From Lysobacteraceae bacterium (GTDB lineage Bacteria; Pseudomonadota; Gammaproteobacteria; Xanthomonadales; Xanthomonadaceae): 64,000 nt of DNA. The notes beneath the pieces are model-generated. The model was not told the DNA's origin and did no database searches. It saw nothing but the letters and a program-made list of their open reading frames with translations. This document shows positions 24,932 to 33,889 of this stretch, one piece after another. The position numbers were made by a program, and so were the translations under genes. The DNA is taken from contig SCUI01000013.1 in NCBI GenBank assembly GCA_004297225.1, positions 186,001 through 250,000 on the forward strand. The letters run 5' to 3'. Each line of letters begins with the position of its first letter. Position 1 is the stretch's first letter.

Positions 24932-26404
24932 CAGCCGCCGTTCCGCTTCCGCCTTGCCGCGCAGGGCGCCCGCGCGTCCCGGGGCCAGCGCCAGCGCAGC
25001 GTCGAATGCCTGCACGGCTTCGCGCGGCCGCTCGTACGACAACAGCAGGTCGCCCAGCTGTTCGCGCGCAGGCACGATCGGCCCGGGCGTCACCGGCAAC
25101 TTTTCCAGCGCGTCTTCTTCGTCCGCGGCACTCGTCAGCGCAGCGATCGCGGCGTCGTGCTCGCCCGCAGCGGCGTGTCGCCAGGCTTCGGCGGACTTGA
25201 GCAACACACCGGCCTGCGCGGCCCAATAGGTGTTGCCATCCGCCTGCAACGCATCGTGGGCCGCCTGCAGTTCGCGGATGTCGTCATCTGCATCGGCGGG
25301 CACGGTTGCGCGCAACTTGCCCAGCGCGCGCGCCCACCACGCCAGCGCGGCCACCTGCGGCGTCGAACCCGGAAGCGGCGTGAGGTTCGCCGCACCGGAC
25401 CAGTCGCGGGTCTCGATGGCCAGCCGCACGGGCATCGCATTGCCGGCATAACCGGTCTTGAACTTGTCGCCGGCGACGCCGGTCAACGCACGCAGGGCGG
25501 CGACCTCGCGGGCCGCGTCCTCGACGCGCCCACGCTGCAGGTACGCGTATGTGAGGTAGTCCATCGCGTGCACCTGCTCGCCGACGTCGCCCTGGGCCTT
25601 GGCCGCGTCGCGCGAGGCGAGGTTCGCGGCGATCGAATCGTCCCACAAGCCGAGCCGGGTGAAGATGTGCGAAGGCATGTGCAGCGCATGCGGCGCCGAC
25701 GGGGCGATCCTGGCGTAGGCGCGCGCGGCCGGTACGCCGCGCTGCGCGAGCGCCGCGCTGTCATAGGCATGGATCAGGTAATGCGGCATGCCCGGGTGGT
25801 CGGGCTGGCGTCGCCAGATCGGCTCGAGGATGTCCGCGGCCTGTTGCTGCCGCGCGTAGGTGCGGTCGGCCGGTGATGCGGTCGCGAGCAACGACAGGGC
25901 ATGGAACGTGGCGACTTCTTCGTCGTCGGGGAATTCGCGCGCAACCGCCGCCATCGCGTCCGACCAGCGCATCGCCCGCGCGGCGGGCGTCGCCTCGGGC
26001 CCCGTGTAATAGGCCGCCAATGCATCGATCAAGGCGCGGTCGCGCGCGCTGCCGGTGCCGAGGCCGGCGGCTTCGTCCAGCAGCGCCGCACCTTCGGCCA
26101 TCGTGGTGGAGGAGGGTGCTTCCCACAACGGGTGGTAGCGGCTCATCGCCCGGCCCCAGCGCGCAATGGCGCACCCCGGATCGCGGGTCGCCACCTCGGC
26201 GAACGCGGCGTCGGCCGCGTCGTATGCGAACGAGTGCAGCAGCGCGACGGCGCGGTCGATGTCGGCATCCACGGCAGGCGCGCAGCTGGCGCCGAAGTGG
26301 ACGGTGCCCAGGTGCTCGGGCGTGCCGTGATCGTGGGATTCCTGCGCAGGCAGCGTGGCGGCCGGCAGCAGGGCCAGGGCGAACACCAGGACGGATCGGC
26401 GCAT
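24917..26404 (-). CDS. Exported TPR-repeat protein
   Basis: A 495-residue protein with a signal peptide (RRSVLVFALALLPAATLPAQ) followed by a long helical-repeat body. TPR-like units are visible as A..A...F..A (for example YDAADAAFAEVATRDPGCAIA) and near the C-terminus REAVQAFDAALALAPGRAGALRGKAEAE. A conserved middle block PGMPHYLIHAYD and HMPSHIFTRLGLWDD is typical of this exported family, whose role is unknown. The start is the ATG at 26404; upstream in-frame residues lack signal character. Confidence 0.82.
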   Translation of the reverse strand: MRRSVLVFALALLPAATLPAQESHDHGTPEHLGTVHFGASCAPAVDADIDRAVALLHSFAYDAADAAFAEVATRDPGCAIARWGRAMSRYHPLWEAPSSTTMAEGAALLDEAAGLGTGSARDRALIDALAAYYTGPEATPAARAMRWSDAMAAVAREFPDDEEVATFHALSLLATASPADRTYARQQQAADILEPIWRRQPDHPGMPHYLIHAYDSAALAQRGVPAARAYARIAPSAPHALHMPSHIFTRLGLWDDSIAANLASRDAAKAQGDVGEQVHAMDYLTYAYLQRGRVEDAAREVAALRALTGVAGDKFKTGYAGNAMPVRLAIETRDWSGAANLTPLPGSTPQVAALAWWARALGKLRATVPADADDDIRELQAAHDALQADGNTYWAAQAGVLLKSAEAWRHAAAGEHDAAIAALTSAADEEDALEKLPVTPGPIVPAREQLGDLLLSYERPREAVQAFDAALALAPGRAGALRGKAEAERRLSMQP

Positions 26405-26465
26405 GGGCCACCTCCAGGGCGCGGATACTACGCTCAAGGGCGGCCGGGGGTGTGTATGCAGGCGG

Positions 26466-27143
26466 CTAGGCTGGCGGGTTCCCGAATGCCCATTCGGCGA
26501 ACGCCTGTTGCGCCTCGGGCGGAAGTTCATGGCCCCCGCCATGCAGCAGCACCCGGTGTGGGACGCCCAGGCGGGTGAGTATCGCGTCCGCGCGTTCGGC
26601 CCAGGCCACCGGCAGCTTGTCGTCGAGTTCGCCGTGGATCACCAGTCCGTCGAGTGTGCGCAACGCCTCGGCAGGACCGGCGTGCGCCTCGATCTCGGGC
26701 AGGATCCGCCCTGCAAGGACCGCGAACCCGCCGACCAGCGCGGGCGCGGTGAGCGCCACGCTCGCGCTCATGATCCCGCCCTGGCTGAAGCCGGCAATGA
26801 TGGTTTGGTCGGGCGCGATGCCGTGCCGCGCCTGCAGCACGGCGATGAAGTCCTGCAATGCGGCGTTGCTGCGCTGTGCCTGTTCGAAGTCCATCTGCGG
26901 CCCGTTCGGGCCGAAGCGCACCGGGAACCAGGCGTACTGCCCGGGCGCCAGCGTCAGCGGCCCGCGCGGGAATACGACCAGCGCCTGGCCGACGAAGCCC
27001 TCGCCCAGGCCGATGAGGTTGGTCTCGTTGCCACCGACGCCGTGCACCAGCACCAGCAGGCGCGACGGCGAGCCGTCGAAGCGCGAGCTGCGATAGGCGA
27101 GCGGTGCGTCGTCGCGCAGGGCGAAGTCCTGGAGCGCGCTCAT
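26466..27143 (-). CDS. Carboxylesterase/phospholipase-type alpha/beta hydrolase
   Basis: A 225-residue serine hydrolase of the carboxylesterase/phospholipase (YpfH/Est) group. The oxyanion region is LVLVHGVGG, the nucleophile elbow GFSQGG (Ser near 123), and the acid and base residues are expected in HGELDDKLP and GGGHELP. The start ATG overlaps the stop of the dioxygenase gene upstream by 4 nt, so the two are co-translated. The pair may act on linked aromatic ester substrates, which is speculative. Confidence 0.88.
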   Translation of the reverse strand: MSALQDFALRDDAPLAYRSSRFDGSPSRLLVLVHGVGGNETNLIGLGEGFVGQALVVFPRGPLTLAPGQYAWFPVRFGPNGPQMDFEQAQRSNAALQDFIAVLQARHGIAPDQTIIAGFSQGGIMSASVALTAPALVGGFAVLAGRILPEIEAHAGPAEALRTLDGLVIHGELDDKLPVAWAERADAILTRLGVPHRVLLHGGGHELPPEAQQAFAEWAFGNPPA

Positions 27144-27925
27144 GCGGCCTTCCGTCCGAATGCGAAGGAATCCATCGATAGCACGCCGTGGGTCATGCCG
27201 CCGCGAACCAGGGTGCCGGGTTCGGCGTCCCCGCTTGCGCCCAGCGCCACCAGCAGTGGCAGGAAATGTTCCTCCGTCGGGTGCGCACGCGCGGCGTGCG
27301 GTGCGCGCGCACGGTAGTCGAGCAGTGCGTCCACGTCGCGCCGGGCGACGGCATCGGCGACCCAATCGGCGAACTCCTGCGCGTAGTCCGGGTCGCGCAC
27401 GCCGCGCCCGAACTCGTACAGGTTGTGGGTGAGGCTGCCGGAGGCGACCACCACCACCCCGCGGGCGCGCAGCGGTGCCAGCGCTTCGCCGAGGCGCAAC
27501 GCGGTTGCCGCATCGGCATCGATCGGCAACGACACCTGCACTACCGGGATGTCGGCGTCCGCGCGCAAATAACGCAGCGGCACCCACGCGCCGTGGTCGA
27601 GGCCGCGGCCCGGATCGACGCGAGCGTCGAAGCCCGCGGCCTGGAGCAGGCCGGTGATGTCGACCGCCAACGCCGGATCGCCGGGCGGCTGGTAGCGCAA
27701 AGCGTAAAGCGGCTGCGGGAATCCGCCGAAGTCGTGGATGGTGCCGGGCGCGGCGGTGCCGGTGACGCGCACGCCGCGGGTCTGCCAGTGCGGGGAGACC
27801 ACCACGATTGCGCGCGCGCCATCGAGTTCTCGCCCAAGCGCTTGCAGGTTGGGTCCGAGCAGGCCCGGCTCCAGCGCGAACATCGGCGAGCCATGGGAGA
27901 CGAACAGGGCAGGGGCAAGCGTCAT
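27140..27925 (-). CDS. DODA-type extradiol dioxygenase (LigB family)
   Basis: A 261-residue class III extradiol ring-cleavage dioxygenase of the 4,5-DOPA dioxygenase (YgiD) type. The iron-binding residues are recognisable: VSHGSPM near the start, SPHWQTRG, LDHGAWVPLR and the C-terminal MTHGVLSMDSF. It would open catechol-type rings. Start ATG at 27925 follows GGAGTC. A strong terminator separates it from the DoxX gene upstream, while it is coupled to the esterase gene downstream. Confidence 0.9.
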   Translation of the reverse strand: MTLAPALFVSHGSPMFALEPGLLGPNLQALGRELDGARAIVVVSPHWQTRGVRVTGTAAPGTIHDFGGFPQPLYALRYQPPGDPALAVDITGLLQAAGFDARVDPGRGLDHGAWVPLRYLRADADIPVVQVSLPIDADAATALRLGEALAPLRARGVVVVASGSLTHNLYEFGRGVRDPDYAQEFADWVADAVARRDVDALLDYRARAPHAARAHPTEEHFLPLLVALGASGDAEPGTLVRGGMTHGVLSMDSFAFGRKAA

Positions 27926-27941
27926 CACGGGACTCCTGTGC

Positions 27942-27973
27942 AAAAAAAGACCGCGGGGATTGCGCCCCGCGGC
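27942..27973 (-). terminator. Rho-independent terminator after the DoxX gene
   Basis: Read on the minus strand, an 8-bp perfect stem (CCGCGGGG pairing with CCCCGCGG, plus strand 27951-27958 and 27965-27972) is followed by a run of seven U (A-run at 27942-27948). It lies between the DoxX stop and the dioxygenase start, so the dioxygenase-esterase pair needs its own promoter or read-through. Confidence 0.85.
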
Positions 27974-27999
27974 CAAGTGGGCAAATGGGGGAGGGTGGG

Positions 28000-28416
28000 T
28001 CAATCGGCAATTGCAGGCTTGGCGATCGCCGGTGCACGACGCGCGGCAAGCTTGCCGTCCAGGCTCAGCGCACCCGGACCGTTGGCCGCCAGCACCAGGA
28101 AGCCGCCGGCGATGGCCAGGTTCTTCCAGAACAGCAGCGACTGGACCGGGTCTGCGAGGTCGAAATGGAACAGCAGCGCCGCCAGCACGGTGAAGCCCGC
28201 GAAGGCGAGCGAAAGCCAGCGGGTGAACACGCCGGCGAGGATCGCCAGGCCGCCGCCCAGTTCGAGCGCGATGACCAGCGGCAGCAGCAGGCCCGGCACG
28301 CCGGCCGATTCCATGTAGCCCTGGGTCGCGGCGTAGCCACCGATCTTGGCCCAGCCGGAGGTGATGAAGATGAGCGACAGGCCGAGGCGGCCGAGCAGCG
28401 AGAGCGATGCGTTCAT
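28000..28416 (-). CDS. DoxX family membrane protein
   Basis: A 138-residue four-helix membrane protein. DoxX hallmarks: LSLIFITSGWAKIGGY in helix 1, ALELGGGLAILAGVFTR, and PVQSLLFWKNLAIAGGFLVL. A proline/lysine tail follows. DoxX proteins take part in thiol and quinone redox chemistry, without one defined role. It is divergent from the LysR regulator gene, which probably controls it through the shared 120-nt intergenic region. Confidence 0.9.
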   Translation of the reverse strand: MNASLSLLGRLGLSLIFITSGWAKIGGYAATQGYMESAGVPGLLLPLVIALELGGGLAILAGVFTRWLSLAFAGFTVLAALLFHFDLADPVQSLLFWKNLAIAGGFLVLAANGPGALSLDGKLAARRAPAIAKPAIAD

Positions 28417-28490
28417 GGTGGTCGTTCCCTTGGAAAGTGGATCCCGTTGCCGGGTTGACGAGCACTTTATTGACCCCAGCGGATGTGATA

Positions 28491-28516
28491 AACAGTCTTT
28501 TCGGCGAAACACTGTT
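28491..28516. promoter_or_regulatory. Candidate LysR operator
   Basis: An inverted repeat AACAGT-N14-ACTGTT sits in the divergent promoter region, about 20 nt before the LysR start and 75 nt before the DoxX start. LysR-type regulators commonly bind such interrupted dyads beside their own gene. No other evidence supports it. Confidence 0.45.
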
Positions 28517-28536
28517 CCTCAAACCGGAACAATCCC

Positions 28537-29454
28537 ATGCTCGATCTCCAGCAGCTCGCCAGTTTCCTCGCCGTCGTCCGCGCCGGCAGCTTCGTCGGCG
28601 CCGCCGATGCCACGGGGCTGTCCAAGGCCGCGGTGTCCCGCCACGTGACCGAACTGGAGGCGACACTGGGCGTGCGCCTGCTGCACCGGACGACGCGGCG
28701 GCTTTCGCTGACCGACGAGGGGCAGCGTTTCCACGTCCGCGCCGGCGAACTCATGGAAGCGCTGCAGGATCTGGAGACGGAAACCGCCTCCAGCGGCGGC
28801 GAGGCCAGCGGCCTGCTGCGGATCAACGCCCCGGTCACCTTCGGCAACCTGCACCTGGCGCCGTTGTGGCCGCGCTTCCTGGCCGAGCACCCGAAGGTTT
28901 CGCTGGACATCGTGCTCAACGATCGCGTCGTCGATCTCGTCGACGAGGGCTACGACCTCGCCATCCGCATCACCACCCTGGGCAGTTCACAGTTGGTCAG
29001 CCGCCGGTTGGCGACCACGCGCATCGTGTTGTGCGCAGCGCCGGCGTATCTCGACGCCCATGGCGCGCCGGCGCACCCGCGCGATCTCGCCGCGCACGAA
29101 GTGTTCGCCTACAGCTACTGGACCGGCGGCGACGACTGGCGTTTCAACGGCCCCGACGGCGAGGTGTCGGTGCGCGTGCACCCGCGCATCCGCAGCAACA
29201 GCGGCGACACCTGCCGGGTCGCGGCGCTGGAGGGGCGGGGCATCATCCTGCAGCCCGAGTTCCTGGTCGGCCCCGACTTGCGCGCGGGCACCCTGGTGGA
29301 ACTGTTGCCTGGATACCGCTCGCTGGAGCTCGGCATCCACGCGGTGTATCCGACCCGCAAGCACCTGCCGATGAAGACGCGGCGGCTGGTGGATTTCCTG
29401 GCCGCCGCGTTCCGCGATCCGGCGTGGACGCTTCACCAGTCCGTCGGCGCGTAA
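28537..29454 (+). CDS. LysR family transcriptional regulator
   Basis: A 305-residue LysR regulator. The N-terminal winged helix-turn-helix reads FLAVVRAGSFVGAADATGLSK...AVSRHVTELEATLGVRLLHRTTR (residues about 8-55); the rest is the periplasmic-binding-like effector domain, starting near LLRINAPVTFGNLHLAPLWP. It belongs to the large DoxX/quinone-linked group often found divergent from the gene it controls. Its 3' end overlaps the converging SDR gene by 22 nt. Confidence 0.93.
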   Translation: MLDLQQLASFLAVVRAGSFVGAADATGLSKAAVSRHVTELEATLGVRLLHRTTRRLSLTDEGQRFHVRAGELMEALQDLETETASSGGEASGLLRINAPVTFGNLHLAPLWPRFLAEHPKVSLDIVLNDRVVDLVDEGYDLAIRITTLGSSQLVSRRLATTRIVLCAAPAYLDAHGAPAHPRDLAAHEVFAYSYWTGGDDWRFNGPDGEVSVRVHPRIRSNSGDTCRVAALEGRGIILQPEFLVGPDLRAGTLVELLPGYRSLELGIHAVYPTRKHLPMKTRRLVDFLAAAFRDPAWTLHQSVGA

Positions 29455-30899
29455 TCCTTCAGGAACTGCCCCCACACGTGCTCGCCGGTGTTGAAGCCGT
29501 GGATGATCGGGTCGACGATGCGCGCGGCGCCGTCGACGATGTCCAGCGGCGGGTGGAAGCGTTCCTCGACCTGCTTGCGTGCGGCGATCTCCACCGGATC
29601 CTCGTCGGTCACCCAGCCGGTGTCAACGCTGTTCATGTGGATGCCGTCGCCGTGGTAATCGGCGGCCGCGGTGCGCGTCATCATGTTCAGCGCGGCCTTG
29701 GCCATGTTGGTGTGCGGGTGCTTCGTGGTCTTGAAGTTGCGGTAGAACTGCCCTTCGACGGCGGACACGTTGACGATGTGCTTGTCGCGCGTCGGCGCCT
29801 CGCCATCGGGGGTGCGCAGCAGCAACGGCTTCAACCGCGCGTTGATGATGAAGGGCGCCACCGCGTTGACCAGCTGCGTTTCCAGCAATTCGACCGAGGG
29901 CACTTCGTCCATCTGCAGCCGCCATGAATTCCGCCCGCGCAGGTCCACCTGCTGCAGGTCCTGGTCCAGCCGGCCGGCGGGGAACAGGTGCGATTGCGAC
30001 ACCAGCTCGTCGGGCAGCAGCGCCACCTGCGACAGCTCGGCGGAGTCCAGCACGCCGTCGGCGCGGACCAGCTGTTTCGCGTGCGTGTTGCCCTGCAGGG
30101 CGCGCTCGCCCTCCATCATGTGCGCGTAGAACGCCGGCGGTCGGCGCACGGTCTGGCAGGCGTTGTTGATGATGAAGTCCAGCCGCGTCCGCGTGGCCAG
30201 CAACTCCGTGCAGAACGCTTCGACACTGGGCGTGTGCCGCAGGTCCAGGCCGAACACTTCCAGGCGGTGGCCCCACCGCTCGAAATCGGGTTCCGCGGCG
30301 TAACGCGCCGCCGAGTCGCGCGGGAAACGCGTGGTGACGATCAGCCCGGCACCGGCGCGCAGCAGCTTCAGCCCGGCCTGGTAGCCGATCTTGACCCGGC
30401 CGCCGGTGAGCAGGGCGACGCGGCCGTGCAGGTCGGCGGTTTCGGTGCGCTTGAAGAAGTTCAGTTCCGCGCAGGCCGGGCACAGCTGGTCGTAGAAGTG
30501 GTGGACCTGGGTGTACTTGCACTTGCAGACGTAGCAATGCAGCAACTCGGGCGACTCGTTGTGCGACACGGGGTCGGAAGCGCGGTTGTGCGGATCGTGC
30601 CGGCCGGGCGGTTGCGGCGGGAAGTAGTTCGGGGTGGTGAACACCGGCTTGGCGCGCAGCGTGCGGATGCCGGTCCGGTTGAGCAGTTCCTCGGTCCTGA
30701 GCGCCTTTTCGCGGGCACGCTCGCGCGCCTGCTCCCTGGCCTGGCGGCGGCGCGCCCGCGGCTCGGGGTGGTGGACCAGCGCGACGGCCTGCAGCAGGCG
30801 CGCGCGTTCGGCTTCGGGCAGTTCGGCGAGCACGCCGCGGTCGGCGACGATCGCCTCGAGTAGGGCCAAGGTGGCTTCGAGTCCAGCCGTGGCGCTCAA
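29433..30899 (-). CDS. Atypical short-chain dehydrogenase with zinc-ribbon N-terminal extension
   Basis: A 488-residue protein. The first 60 residues are helical and arginine-rich; residues 122-143 hold CYVC...CPAC, a zinc-ribbon pattern. An SDR Rossmann domain follows, with TGGRVKIG (165-172), IINNAC and NVSAVEGQFYRNF. Where SDRs have YxxxK, this one has TNMAK, so the catalytic tyrosine appears to be missing. Activity may therefore be altered; substrate unknown. There is no ATG: the frame opens at a TTG (30897-30899) overlapping the dbpA stop, which implies translational coupling. The C-terminus ends WGQFLKDYAPTDW. Confidence 0.75.
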   Translation of the reverse strand: MSATAGLEATLALLEAIVADRGVLAELPEAERARLLQAVALVHHPEPRARRRQAREQARERAREKALRTEELLNRTGIRTLRAKPVFTTPNYFPPQPPGRHDPHNRASDPVSHNESPELLHCYVCKCKYTQVHHFYDQLCPACAELNFFKRTETADLHGRVALLTGGRVKIGYQAGLKLLRAGAGLIVTTRFPRDSAARYAAEPDFERWGHRLEVFGLDLRHTPSVEAFCTELLATRTRLDFIINNACQTVRRPPAFYAHMMEGERALQGNTHAKQLVRADGVLDSAELSQVALLPDELVSQSHLFPAGRLDQDLQQVDLRGRNSWRLQMDEVPSVELLETQLVNAVAPFIINARLKPLLLRTPDGEAPTRDKHIVNVSAVEGQFYRNFKTTKHPHTNMAKAALNMMTRTAAADYHGDGIHMNSVDTGWVTDEDPVEIAARKQVEERFHPPLDIVDGAARIVDPIIHGFNTGEHVWGQFLKDYAPTDW

Positions 30900-32278
30900 A
30901 GCGGGTTCACCCGGAACTTGCGCCCCTTGATCTTGCCGGCACGCAGCCTGGCCAGCGCCTGGTCGGCATGCTTGCGCGCAATCGCCACGTAGCTGCGGGT
31001 GGCGAACACGTCGATCTTGCCGATCGCGTCCTTGGGCAGGCCGGCCTCGCCGGTGAGCGCGCCGACGATGTCGCCCGGGCGCAGCTTGTCCCCGCGCCCG
31101 GCATCGATGCGCAAGGTGGCCATGGCCGCCTGCGGCACCATCCGCGGCTTGCCGGACAGCGGCACGGCCTGCTCCCAGCGCAGCGCCTGGCCCTGGCGTT
31201 CCTCGATCATCTGCGCGCGCGGCAGCTCCCGCGGCGCGACCAGGCTCAGCGCGAGCCCTGAACGACCGGCGCGTCCGGTGCGGCCGACCCGATGCAGGTA
31301 GGTGTCCGCATCGGTCGGCAATTCGTAGTTCACCACCGCGCCGATATCCTCGACGTCCAGGCCACGCGCGGCGACGTCGCTGGCGACCAGCACGTTGCAG
31401 CTGCGATTGGCGAAGCGGACCAGTACTTCGTCGCGGTCGCGCTGCTCCATGTCGCCATGCAGCGCAAGGGCGCTGAAGCCGTAGTGCTCGAGCGAGCCGA
31501 CCAGCTCGCGTGTATCGTCGCGGGTGTTGCAGAACACGACGCTGGACTCGGGCTGGTAGCGCATCAGCAGCGCCGCCAGCAGCGGCGCCTTGCGATCCTG
31601 CCCTGCTTCGAAGAACAGTTGCTCGATGGTCGCCGGTTCGGCGCCATCGCCGACGCTGACGTGGATCGCGTCGCGCAGCATCGCGGCGCCGAGTTCGCGG
31701 ATCGCCCCGGGGAACGTCGCCGAGAACAACAGTGTCTGCCGGTCCTTCGGCAGCTTCTTCACGATGTCGCGGATCTGCTCCTCGAAGCCCATGTCCAGCA
31801 TGCGGTCGGCTTCGTCCAGCACCAGGGTGCGCACGCCAGGCAACTGCAGCGCCTGCTTCGCGGCGAGCTCCTGGATCCGGCCCGGGGTGCCGACGACCAC
31901 GTGCGGCGGATGCGCCAGCGAGGCCAGTTGCGGACCCAGCGGGATGCCGCCGCACAGCACCGAGATCTTCAGGTTGGGGATGCCGGTGGCCAGCTTGCGC
32001 AGCTGCTTGCCGACCTGGTCGGCGAGTTCCCGGGTCGGGCACAGCACCAGCGCCTGGGTGCGGATTGCCCCGGCGTCGATCGCCTGCAGCACGCCCAGGC
32101 CGAAGGCGGCGGTCTTGCCGCTGCCGGTCGGCGCCTGCGCGATCACGTCGCGCCCTTCCAGGATTGCGGGCAGCGCCTGCGCCTGGATCGGGGTCATTTC
32201 CTTGTAGCCCAGCGCCTCCAGCCCGGGTGCGAGGGCAGCGGAAAGGGGCAGGGAAGCGAATTCGTCGGCGCGGGTCAT
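30896..32278 (-). CDS. dbpA: ATP-dependent RNA helicase DbpA
   Basis: A 460-residue DEAD-box helicase involved in large-subunit ribosome assembly. Motifs: Q-motif region MTPIQAQALP, Walker A APTGSGKT, DEAD in LVLDEADRML, SAT, and HRVGRTGRAGR. The C-terminal 75 residues (LRIDAGRGDKLRPGDIVGAL, IGKIDVFATRSYVAI) form the DbpA domain that binds 23S rRNA hairpin 92. The start overlaps the end of the histidine kinase gene by 4 nt and the stop overlaps the SDR start. Confidence 0.96.
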   Translation of the reverse strand: MTRADEFASLPLSAALAPGLEALGYKEMTPIQAQALPAILEGRDVIAQAPTGSGKTAAFGLGVLQAIDAGAIRTQALVLCPTRELADQVGKQLRKLATGIPNLKISVLCGGIPLGPQLASLAHPPHVVVGTPGRIQELAAKQALQLPGVRTLVLDEADRMLDMGFEEQIRDIVKKLPKDRQTLLFSATFPGAIRELGAAMLRDAIHVSVGDGAEPATIEQLFFEAGQDRKAPLLAALLMRYQPESSVVFCNTRDDTRELVGSLEHYGFSALALHGDMEQRDRDEVLVRFANRSCNVLVASDVAARGLDVEDIGAVVNYELPTDADTYLHRVGRTGRAGRSGLALSLVAPRELPRAQMIEERQGQALRWEQAVPLSGKPRMVPQAAMATLRIDAGRGDKLRPGDIVGALTGEAGLPKDAIGKIDVFATRSYVAIARKHADQALARLRAGKIKGRKFRVNPL

Positions 32279-33885
32279 CCCGCCAGTTTGGCAGGGAGCC
32301 CCGGCGGAGCCAACGTGTGCCTGCCTTTTGCCAGCAGCCGCAGGAGTTCGCCGATGTCCGCCGGCTTGCGCAGGTGGTGGTCGAAGCCCGCGGATTTGCT
32401 CGCCTCCAGGTCCTGCGTCTCGCTCCAGCCGGTCAGCGCGATGATCAGCGCCTGGTTGTGGCGCGGATCGGCGCGCAGGGCCCGGGCGACGGCATAACCG
32501 TCCATCCCGGGCATGCCGATGTCCAGCAGGATCGCGTCCGGCATCAGTTCGTTGGCCGCGGACAATGCGCCCGGACCATCGTGCGCGACCCGGTGTTCGA
32601 CGCCGCTGGCGGCAAGCAACATGCCCAGCGCATTGGCGGCGTCCTGGTTGTCGTCCACCACCAGCACGTGCAGGCCCTTGGGCAACGCTGGCGGTGCCGT
32701 CGGCGGTTGCGTGGCGGCTTGGTGCCGGGAGGCATTCAGCGGCAGCCACACGGAAAACTCGGCGCCCTTGCCGCAACCCTGGCTGGCGGCCACCACGCGT
32801 CCGCCATGCTGTTCGACCAGCGAGCGGACCAGCGCCAGGCCGATGCCCAGTCCCCCCTGCGCGGCTCTCTCTTCGCGCTTGCCCTGGGAGAAGAGCTCGA
32901 AGACGTGCGGCAGCGTTTCGGGATCGATGCCGATGCCGTCGTCGATGACCCGGATGAGCGCCTGGCCATCGTTCGTGGGCGACGCCTCCAGCCGGATCCT
33001 GCCGCCGCTGCGGCCATACCGGGCTGCATTGTTGAGCAGGTTGGCGAAGACCTGGGCCATGCGGATCGCGTCGGCATCGATCTCCAGGGGTTCGGGCGGC
33101 AGTTTCATTTCGAGGACGCAGCCGGCTTCGTCGATCTGCGGCCGGCTCAGTTCGACGGCGCGCAGCAGGGCGTCCTTCAGGTCCATGCATTCGCGCTTGA
33201 GCTCGATCTTGCCGCGCGACAGCCGCGAGCTCTCCAGCAGGTCGTCCACCAGCCTGACGAGGTGGTCGACCTGGCGCTCCATCATCCGCTGCAGCTGCCC
33301 GCGCTTGTCCGCGCCGATGTCCTGCTGCTCGATCAGGTACAGGGCGGTGCGGATCGGCGCCAGCGGGTTGCGCAGTTCATGCGCGAGCATTGCCAGGAAC
33401 TCGTCCTTGCGTCGCGCGGCCCATGCTTCGGCGTCGCGCGCCGCTTCCAGGGATTTCAGGTTCGCCTCGATCTGGTACTGGCGGAAGCGGGCGCGCAAGG
33501 CGGTGCGGACCACGCTGACCAGCGCCGCCACCCGCAGCGGCCGCTCCAGCAGGGTGACGTTGCCCAGCGACGCGATCGCATCGCCGACGGTGACCGAATC
33601 GGCGCCCGTACGCGCGAGCACCAGGATCGGCAGGTCCGACCAGGCGGGCTGCCGCGCCAGTGCCTGCAGCAACGCGTCGTGTCCGCCCTGGTCCAGGCAT
33701 TCCTCGGCGATCAGGACGGTCCCGGCGCCGGCGGCGATCTCCCGGTGCAGCTGTTGCGCGTCGCGACAGGCGCAGGTCGGGATGGCGTGCTGCTGCAGCA
33801 ACTCGCAGATCAGTTGCGAATCCCGGGCCGTACCTACCAGCACCAGCACCCGTCGCAGCGACTCGGGAAGGTCCGTACCGTTCAA
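32275..33885 (-). CDS. Hybrid sensor histidine kinase/response regulator
   Basis: A 536-residue soluble hybrid kinase. It has an N-terminal receiver-like domain (about 1-125) lacking a clear phospho-acceptor pocket, a short helical linker, a HisKA domain with LAHELRNPLAP, an HATPase_c domain with NLLNNAARYG and GGLGIGLALV, and a C-terminal receiver (about 405-525) with LVVDDNQD and ILLDIGMPG. No membrane segment is present, so it senses cytoplasmic input. The start is a TTG at 33885, 4 nt after the kaiC-like stop, and its stop overlaps dbpA. The KaiC-like neighbour is its likely partner. Confidence 0.9.
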   Translation of the reverse strand: MNGTDLPESLRRVLVLVGTARDSQLICELLQQHAIPTCACRDAQQLHREIAAGAGTVLIAEECLDQGGHDALLQALARQPAWSDLPILVLARTGADSVTVGDAIASLGNVTLLERPLRVAALVSVVRTALRARFRQYQIEANLKSLEAARDAEAWAARRKDEFLAMLAHELRNPLAPIRTALYLIEQQDIGADKRGQLQRMMERQVDHLVRLVDDLLESSRLSRGKIELKRECMDLKDALLRAVELSRPQIDEAGCVLEMKLPPEPLEIDADAIRMAQVFANLLNNAARYGRSGGRIRLEASPTNDGQALIRVIDDGIGIDPETLPHVFELFSQGKREERAAQGGLGIGLALVRSLVEQHGGRVVAASQGCGKGAEFSVWLPLNASRHQAATQPPTAPPALPKGLHVLVVDDNQDAANALGMLLAASGVEHRVAHDGPGALSAANELMPDAILLDIGMPGMDGYAVARALRADPRHNQALIIALTGWSETQDLEASKSAGFDHHLRKPADIGELLRLLAKGRHTLAPPGLPAKLAG

Positions 33886-33889
33886 GGCA

